A stretch of DNA of 23,951 nt. It comes from Phaeoceros laevis (lineage: Eukaryota > Anthocerotophyta > Anthocerotopsida > Notothyladales). The translations under genes and the position numbers were made by a program. The notes beneath the pieces were generated by a model. The model did not search any database, was not told the DNA's origin, and saw nothing but the letters and a program-made list of their open reading frames with translations. Positions 18,031 through 23,951 of this stretch are shown in pieces. Position 1 is the stretch's first letter; the number at the start of each line of letters is the position of its first letter. The stretch spans positions 1-23,951 of the forward strand of contig JBNGIQ010009335.1 of the NCBI GenBank assembly GCA_049999765.1, read 5' to 3'.

Positions 18031-18132
18031 ATGGTGGTCACACGCAGTGGACGCAATACGCGCCCACAACAACCTCAGGCACCACCACCACCTCAATCAA
18101 CTACCCTGCTACAGGGTCATAATGCATCATGA
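18031..18132 (+). CDS. Short gag-like N-terminal ORF
   Basis: ATG at 18031 opens MVVTRSGRNTRPQQPQ and a Pro/Gln-rich tail, 33 codons in all, ending TGA at 18130-18132. The start resembles the MVTTRSG opening at 3098 on the opposite strand. Such starts are common in plant gypsy gag proteins, but a gag core is not visible. It overlaps, on the other strand, the unrecognised upstream part of the copia/DUF7869 frame. Confidence 0.3.
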   Translation: MVVTRSGRNTRPQQPQAPPPPQSTTLLQGHNAS

Positions 18133-18235
18133 CACATACCTCACATTTTAGGGATAGGCTTGGCCGCAACATAAACAGCATGCAGATCTGCGCCTCTTGG
18201 CTTTGACCTTGCTGTGCATACCCGGCGATCAGCGC

Positions 18236-19150
18236 TGTCTATGTCACCACATTCTTTGTGTCCATGCTATCAAAAACCTGGTGCGCACCTTCCAGCTCAC
18301 CACATTTTGCATACATGTCCACCAGGCAGGTGCCAACAACCATGTCAGCAGGATTGCCACTGTGCAACACATCAGAGTGCACTTTTCTGCCAGATTCCAA
18401 GTCGCCGGCAAATGCACAAGCTTGAAGGGCAGCTACAAAGACGTAACCATCCGCCTTCACTCCTGCCTTACGCATGTCACAGTAGAGTTGTATGGCCTCC
18501 TTCGGTTTTTCGTGCTTAGCATGTGCAGAGATAATGGAAGACCACATGAAGACATTCGGTTTCCCTATCCTGTTGAACACATCCATGGCCTCCTGTAGCC
18601 TACCTCCACATGCATACATGCGCAAGAGATGGTTTCCTAAAAATGTGTTGGATCCTACCCGAGCTTGACAGTGAGATCATCGAGTCGTCGCCCCAACACC
18701 AGATTTTTGTCAGCCCCGCATATCCGAATGACTCTCTACAGCAGAGAGGAAGACACACGAGATTGTTTCTCCGCCAAGACGGTCAAAGCGTCCACTGCTG
18801 GACTTAGCTGCCCATTCTCACAAAGTTGTTTGATTACAGCCTGGGCCGTTCCGTACCCTTGGCACTCCGGCAACGTCGGAGCAGCAGCATTATGATGCAA
18901 CAAGGGGTTGGATGTAGGCTGAGCAGACCATCCAACCTGGTTGTCCAAGGCAGCCAGCTCCGCATCCACCCAGTCAGGCTTGTAGAAGTTGTTCAGCTAT
19001 ACGGGCTCCTTGGACTCCTTGTGCCTGAAGTAGGGAGAGCGCGCGCTCTTCTTGTTCATCCTGCAGTCCCACCACAATATGGAGTCCAAGAAATACTGCC
19101 TCCACAACAACTCTTGTCGTTCTCCAGCACTGCTATTGTCTGGTATGCGT
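18236..19150 (-). pseudogene. OSB-type PDF motif joined to PPR repeats (broken host-gene fragment)
   Basis: In minus sense, from about 19120: ERQELLWRQYFLDSILWWDCR, then SPYFRHKESKEPV, a TAG at 18997 where the family has W, and LNNFYKPDWVDAELAALDNQ. This follows the 50-residue PDF motif of plant organellar ssDNA-binding (OSB) proteins (W..FF.....WWDNR..K....PDFKHK.TGE.LW), with PYF in place of PDF. The same frame runs on to 18736. PPR sequence then follows, with stops and a shift: ICGADKNLVLGRRL, then from 18625 MYACGGRLQEAMDVFNRI, NVFMWSSIISAHAKHEKPKE, ALQACAFAGDLESGRKVHSD and CLVDMYAKCGELEGAHQVFD, i.e. about two and a half P/L/S-type repeats. It ends at a stop at 18239. PPR and OSB proteins act on organellar RNA and DNA; this copy is dead. 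Confidence 0.75.
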
Positions 19151-19265
19151 AGCTTGGCTGCTAAGCCACTGCACGGCACAAATGTGCAGCTTGTGTAAAT
19201 CCATTGCCTCGGAGGCACATTTAACCTCCCCTCAAGCTCCTGGGTGTGGGCCTGCCTCCCAGCTG

Positions 19266-19442
19266 CTGGCATCCAAACCCGCTGATGTTGCATCCCGTTT
19301 GTGGCGCCAAATTGTAGGTGGAGCATTGCAGGGTTTTTCAGCAGTAGCAGTCCAGCGGGCATGCCCACGTTTTTCAGCTGTCTGGCATCCAAGACTATTG
19401 ATGCTGCATCGCGCTAGTGGTGCGCGCCATTGCAGGTGGAGC
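19266..19442. repeat. Two-copy direct repeat, 116-bp period
   Basis: 'tggcatccaaacccgctgatg' at 19267 recurs as 'tggcatccaagactattgatg' at 19383. Both continue 'tgcatc.cg', 'gtgg', 'cgcca' and 'aggtggagca'. The repeat overlaps the unrecognised start of the OSB/PPR frame. Confidence 0.65.
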
Positions 19443-20128
19443 AAGAACGGTAACCTCCGTCGCTGCTGCCGCTCTTGATTTTCCGAGGCACTCATTTATG
19501 ACCTGAAATCTGGAATCTTTGTTATGTAATAAATCTGTGGCTGCGGAGTGTACGCCCTCCGTATCAAGGCCTCCATTTCAAGCATTGTGTAAGCATTCTT
19601 ACCACGCAAAACAACAGAAAAAGCGTGAGAACATCTGATCTATTTGATCATGTGTATGGCCCACAAGCAAAAACCCTACTTTGATCTTCTTGAAGATACC
19701 CTTCTCAACTAACATGTTCAAGTATGCCATAACAAGCCTATTTTTGTTCTCAAGGGCAGTGTTGTCTAGCTGCAAGTATAAGACATCGGGCAACCGCCCT
19801 TCCCAGTTGGTGATGACATGCTAGATCACAGCAATTGTAAGATTCCCGTCGTTGGGAATGTTAGGGTAGTTCATGAAAACTTTGGGCTGCACAGTGTAAT
19901 TGAAAACCAGACAACCAACTACATGGACTGACACCAGTGTTGGATTCTCGATGTCCTTGGGTGCCCTTTTGAAATGCGGGAATTCTGTTTTTTTTTTGTC
20001 CATACCATCGATGGCCAACCCAATGTACCTGTGAGGTTTGGAGAAGCACTTTGTCCCGTGCTTGCAAAATTTGTCTCGCTCTAGGCTCTGCTGCAAACGA
20101 TGTTTTGCCAGCAAGGCCACTCTCTGAT

Positions 20129-21315
20129 CTGCAAGTGCACAAGATGAATCTCATGTCAGCAATGTGTACTCAGCCTCACCGGTCACTCGGGATGGTTGTT
20201 GCACAGGCATATGTTTCACCACTCACGAATGCATGAAGTTTCAGCACTCACGAATGCACCAATGCAGTTTACTTAGCTTCGATGGCTGCTGTATAGGCAC
20301 TCCACAAATGCATGAATGCAGCAACGTTAACCAAGCCTGGATGGCTGTTGTAGAGGCACTCACAATTACCTTCCTTGCAGCAATGTTTACCTAGCCAGGA
20401 TGGTTGCTATGCTGGTTGCCACAAATGCATTAAAGCAGCAATGTTTACCTAAACTGGAAGGCTGCTGTTCAGGCACTCACAAATGCATCAATGCATTTTT
20501 CTGGTTGCTAGACTCACAAATGCATCAATGCATTTTTCTGGTTGCTTAGCCTCACCGGCCACCCGGGATGGCTGCTGTATGGCTGCTGCATATTAGTCAC
20601 TTTAGCACGAATTCACAACTACACATGTTCACCAATTTACTGTACATGCACTGACAAATTCATGAATGCAGGAACGTTTTCTTAGCCTCACCGGCCACCC
20701 GGGATGGCTGCTGTATACAAGGCACTTGAGCACGATTTCACAAATACACATGTTCATCAAAGTTAACTTACCCTCACCGGGATGGCTGCTGTATACCAGG
20801 CATTTGAGCACGATTTCACAAATACACATGTTCATCAAAGTTAACTTACCCTCATCGGGATGGCTGCTGTATACCAGGCACTTGAGCACGATTTCACAAA
20901 TATACATGTACATGTTCAGCAAAGTTAACTTACCTTCACGGGGATGGCTACTCTACAAGCACTTACAAAATCATGAATGCAACACAGGTTACTTAGCCTC
21001 ACCGGCCACCCGGGATGGTTGCTGTACAATCGCTTGAGCCGGCATACACAGACTCCCAAGTTCTACAAAATAACCTTAGCCTCATCAGGATGGCTGTTGT
21101 ACAGTCACTTGAGCAAGCATACACAAACTCACAAGTTCTACGAAATAACCTTAACCTCAACGGGATGGCTGCTGTACAGACATTCACGAGTGCATTCACG
21201 CATTCCCGAACAGTAGAAACGAAATAATTTACTAGCTGTAACTTTTGGTAAACAGCTAGTAACGAAAAAGGCATGTAACGAAATTACACGTACAGCAGCA
21301 TCATGAGATACATAC
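20129..21315 (-). other. Intron of the DUF7869-like gene
   Basis: In minus sense the donor is CAAG|GTATGT at 21316/21315 and the acceptor TTGTGCACTTGCAG|AT at 20129/20128, with a pyrimidine-rich run before it. The intron is phase 1 and splicing it out joins two conserved segments in frame. It is filled by tandem repeats. Confidence 0.8.
20170..21185. repeat. Intronic minisatellite, 75-84-bp units
   Basis: Units centred on 'gggatggctgctgtat' lie at about 20704, 20782, 20860, 20944, 21014, 21090 and 21165, spaced 78, 78, 84, 70, 76 and 75 bp. Three neighbouring units (20690-20930) are nearly identical. More diverged units and 'cacaaatgcat(c/g)aatgca' blocks fill 20170-20660, with one 38-bp direct duplication at 20473-20550. 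The plus-strand open frame across the best units is a by-product of their 78-bp (26-codon) length. Confidence 0.9.
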
Positions 21316-22850
21316 CTTGCTGCTCATCTACTTTCAAGTTGCAAATTTTTGCTTTCAGGTTCTCACACGTCTTGCAGACTGAAAAACGATTTGATCTTGG
21401 TATCTTGATAGTCTGGAAGTGGCGCTTCCACAACTTGCAGAAATAGCTGTATGAGATGTTGGCTTGGTTACTCCTTTCTTGTTGTCGTTTGTACTCTAGG
21501 AAAACCTCCTCCTTGGTGTAAGTATCAGGAAGATTGAAAACATCTTTGTTGGGAAGCCACTCACAGGTCCGACAGAAAAAATCCCACATCCATGCTCTTG
21601 CAAGCCCTGATGTTGGTGATTTCGAGCTCTCTGCAGTAGGAATGTCAGTCCACCGTGCATGCTTCTTTGCCCTCTGCTTCACATAGGAAAACCTAACACC
21701 TCCTAGATAGTACATTGTTTTGAATGCCCGTGTGCATACATCCTCCTGCACACCAGGAACACGAATGGCAATCTTGGGCTTGGTTGCAGTTGACGCCGCT
21801 GTCTCAACCATCAGCCCCTGCAAGTATGTTTCTTGTTTCCCTTTCGACATGGAGAAAAAATCATGCCTCAATGCTTTCAAATCCTTCACTGTTAGTGGCC
21901 GCAAGCAATTTTTTAGGCAACACTTCTTCGTGAGGTCAGCTACAAGCACAGCTCGGTCACACCTCTTCTCGATTGCCTTTGTAATCTGCTTCTGTACTCG
22001 CCTTGCATTCTGCACCACCAGCTTGGGTGGCCTTGTAGAAGTTGGCTTCCGGCTGGCTGCTGGCTGCATCTCCGGCATGCAGCCATGACCAAACAACCTC
22101 AATGATTTCTCATGACATTCTCCCTCACAGCAGGTCCTTGTGCTCTCGATGCAACGTGCTCTTGTGACCCAAGGGCAGCCTCCAATTCCGGATCGCACTC
22201 CTCACCACATGTTTGTGACAAAAGTTGGCCGACACCAAAATCAACAATTCCGTCAACGTCTGAGTCACCTGACTCCTCACTTGCATCCTCATCAAAATCG
22301 GCGACTACCCAGTCGCGCATACCACCTTTTCTTTCAAGAATGTCATCAGCGCCACCTCCTGCAGTCATCTCCAACTTCTGTCGACCTCCAGGATCCACTG
22401 CGTATGTCCGCCCGCGTGCATGTTGCGCAAGCTGGCCACCAGGCACACTTGGCAACACCGACACGAAGGCGCCCCCAGGACAAGGTGGTGATGTCCCAAT
22501 CCAGTGGTGATGTCCCACGCAAATGTGGAGGCGTGGCAGGAACAATTATTTCCCACTCATCTGGTTCCACTCGCGAATCATGGTCTGAGCAGTCGCTGCC
22601 ACTATTTGCTGCGAAATCGAGAACAGAATTCTCCCACGCATCGTCGGGCTCACCTAGCACTTGCCCCCCTGTGGTAGCAGCATCCCCAGGGAGGGCGTCA
22701 CCATGCCCACAGTCAGGGAGCTGCGAATCGTATGCCTCGCCGTCGGCGTCCATGGCCACTGGGCAACGCAGCAGCTGCTCAGGAATTCCCAACAGAATGT
22801 TCACAGGAGAAGGAAGCTCACCCAAGAATGTCTCGTTCGCAAGCAATTGA

Positions 22851-23675
22851 TGAACACTTGGCTGTTTTCGCGCCTGCCTGTGAAAGAGATCGAGAGTAAT
22901 GGTTCCCGCCGACTGCTGGATACATAAAATCGGTGTGGGCTAGCTGCCATCAACATTAAAGCTCGGCAAGATTTGCTCAAGATAGCCATTTCCAGCATCC
23001 CGACGTGACAGTGGCAAAATTTGGTTGTTTTGCCACCTTGATTCTAGCATATTCCCCAAGTAGATGACGGCAAAACCCTTAAAAATGGTTAAACAGGTTA
23101 GTAACGATGGCAAAAATAAATTAACATAAAACCGGCTAAACTCGGGAATCCTGGCTAACTAGATTCGCCCTTAGAATCGAGCACAGTTCCAGGGAATATT
23201 CTGGCGAAACCTTGACCGATTTGCATAATTGTGACCTCACGCCCGGTGGTGGTAGGGTCTACAGCAGCACTCCACCGGCTGGCCGGGACAAACGACGTAA
23301 TGAGGGGCCATGTTTAGCGCGGTTTCTCGCAACAGAAAAAAGAGAGCGACGCCGCTCAGTGACCTCAGCCGAGATCCTCATAGCATTCACGCACCGCCAC
23401 AAGCATGGTGGACGCTATGGACAGCTGCCACCCTCATTCTAAACTCCCACGCACTGCAGACCTATGGAAGCACCACTCACCATGCCAACTATCACTTAGA
23501 AAAAATCAACGGCATGCCTCACTCTTCTGCACATGTCTACACTCATTAGTTATCACTCCACATGCAGAAGGGAGCAGTTAGAGTTCTGCTGCGCATGCCT
23601 GTAATTTGTGAGAGTGCTGCTGCGCATTCTTGAAATCGTGTTGATTGCTTGCTGCACACCACCTCCGTTCATCCC
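22851..23675. promoter_or_regulatory. Shared upstream region between two divergent frames
   Basis: This gap separates the minus-strand DUF7869-like start (22846) from the plus-strand frame at 23676. It contains a perfect 9-bp-stem hairpin (GTGGCAAAA at 23011-23019 with TTTTGCCAC at 23028-23036) and an A/T-rich stretch at 23060-23135. Short frames here are unrecognised. A bidirectional promoter is possible, but no core promoter motif is clear. Confidence 0.3.
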
Positions 23676-23951
23676 ATGGCATCTCGTGTCCTTGCATCAG
23701 CTGGAGTCTTGAGGGAGTTGGGCCAGCAATCCGGTGGAGGGAGGAGTTCAAAAGACTCACGAGGCACCGTAGCTGCAGGGAAGGAAAATGTTGTCCCTGC
23801 AGAGGGGAACAACAACCGCGCCCCCCCTCAAAAATCTGACAAATCACGAAGGCGGGGAGCAGCGACGGGGAGTGGGAATGCAGACGACGGCGACGCTTCT
23901 CCTGCTGCTCCTGATTCTGAACAGCCAGCGCAGCCACCTGATGTGCAGACC
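23676..23951 (+). CDS. Partial open frame of unknown function, runs off the window
   Basis: ATG at 23676, with C at -1 and G at +4 (cccATGG, a good plant start context), opens a frame with no stop through the last base: 92 codons. It begins MASRVLASAGVLRELGQQ, then is low complexity: Gly/Ser, a KENVVPAEGNN stretch, a basic KSDKSRRRG patch, and an Ala/Asp/Pro-rich part. It reads like the disordered N-terminus of a nuclear protein. I do not recognise the family. The first intron or domain would lie beyond the window. Confidence 0.4.
   Translation, partial: MASRVLASAGVLRELGQQSGGGRSSKDSRGTVAAGKENVVPAEGNNNRAPPQKSDKSRRRGAATGSGNADDGDASPAAPDSEQPAQPPDVQT

Larger units (their letters stand above)
19496..22850 (-). 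pseudogene. DUF7869-like gene (copy C), near-complete with one intron
   Basis: Exons in minus sense: an acidic, low-complexity N-terminus (ATG at 22846, two frames meeting at 22100-22550), then from about 22060 to 21316 a conserved body: CCLKNCLRPLTVKDLKALR, VCTRAFKTMYYLG, EWLPNKDVFNLPDTYTKEEV, YFCKLWKRHF and RFSVCKTCENLKAKI. A 1187-bp intron follows (GTATGT donor, TGCACTTGCAG acceptor). The second exon from 20128 has IGLAIDGMDKKKTEFPHF, VHVVGCLVFNY, LYLQLDNTALENKN and VGHTHDQIDQMFSRF. This arrangement is typical of DUF7869 proteins as I know them. Joining the exons keeps the frame (GAG CAG CAA G|AT CAG). Defects: TAG at 19821-19823, a one-base shift at the A5 run 19618-19622, and loss of homology at about 19496. 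Confidence 0.75.

Noticed and set aside
19496-19502. A second intron donor (CAG|GTCATAA) at the end of copy C
   Set aside because: Alignment with copy B (DFQSYV versus DFRS-stop-M) shows the match continues a few codons past the GT, so a stop plus loss of homology fits better than a splice site.
20666-21037. Plus-strand 123-codon frame with repeated peptide (LLYTRHLST...)
   Set aside because: It is created by 78-bp tandem units that happen to be a multiple of three. It lies inside a minus-strand intron and has no family motif.
20170-21185. Possible CRISPR array
   Set aside because: Units are contiguous and diverged with no unique spacers, and the DNA is plant nuclear.

Overview
This window looks like repeat-rich intergenic DNA from a land plant with a large genome. 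A fern or other seed-free plant is my best guess, and it is an inference from protein style only. No intact, obviously functional host gene is visible. What can be recognised is a graveyard of nested retrotransposons, retroposed fragments and broken host-gene pieces, plus several members of one uncharacterised gene family that looks mobile. A 100-N assembly gap lies at 4928-5027.

Layout, left to right. 1-2370 holds no recognisable gene. 2380-3740 holds a decayed RNase H1-type hybrid-binding fragment, a gag-like start and a 280-bp duplicated module. 3886-7546 is a Ty1/copia element on the minus strand, with one LTR, a tRNA-iMet primer-binding site, an extra leader ORF, gag with a zinc knuckle, protease and integrase. 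Its reverse transcriptase and second LTR are missing. 7531-8046 is an unrecognised open frame. 8530-9120 is a GACGT-rich tract with a 110-bp tandem repeat. About 9500-12712 is a Ty3/gypsy chromovirus on the minus strand (RT, RNase H, integrase, chromodomain, probable LTR), degenerate and 5'-truncated. 12713-13075 is a retroposed insert with a poly(A) tail and 19-bp target-site duplications. 13544-14530 is a C-terminal piece of a DUF7869-like gene. 14565-14962 is a SINE-like insert with poly(A), Pol III-like boxes and 16-bp duplications. 15200-16295 holds tandem repeats and a broken phosphoglucosamine-mutase-family fragment.

16880-17900 is a chimera: a Ty1/copia reverse-transcriptase fragment joined in frame to the middle of a second DUF7869-like copy. 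18239-19150 is a broken OSB-type (PDF motif) plus PPR host-gene fragment. 19496-22850 is the most complete DUF7869-like gene on the minus strand. It has a well-formed 1187-bp intron packed with 75-84-bp tandem units, but carries a stop codon and a frameshift. 23676 to the end is an open frame of unknown function that faces away from it.

The most interesting items are the DUF7869-like family, which has conserved acidic motifs resembling a nuclease core; the copia/DUF7869 chimera; the SINE and LINE-like inserts that share a 3' end; and the splice-site-like units repeated through the intron.
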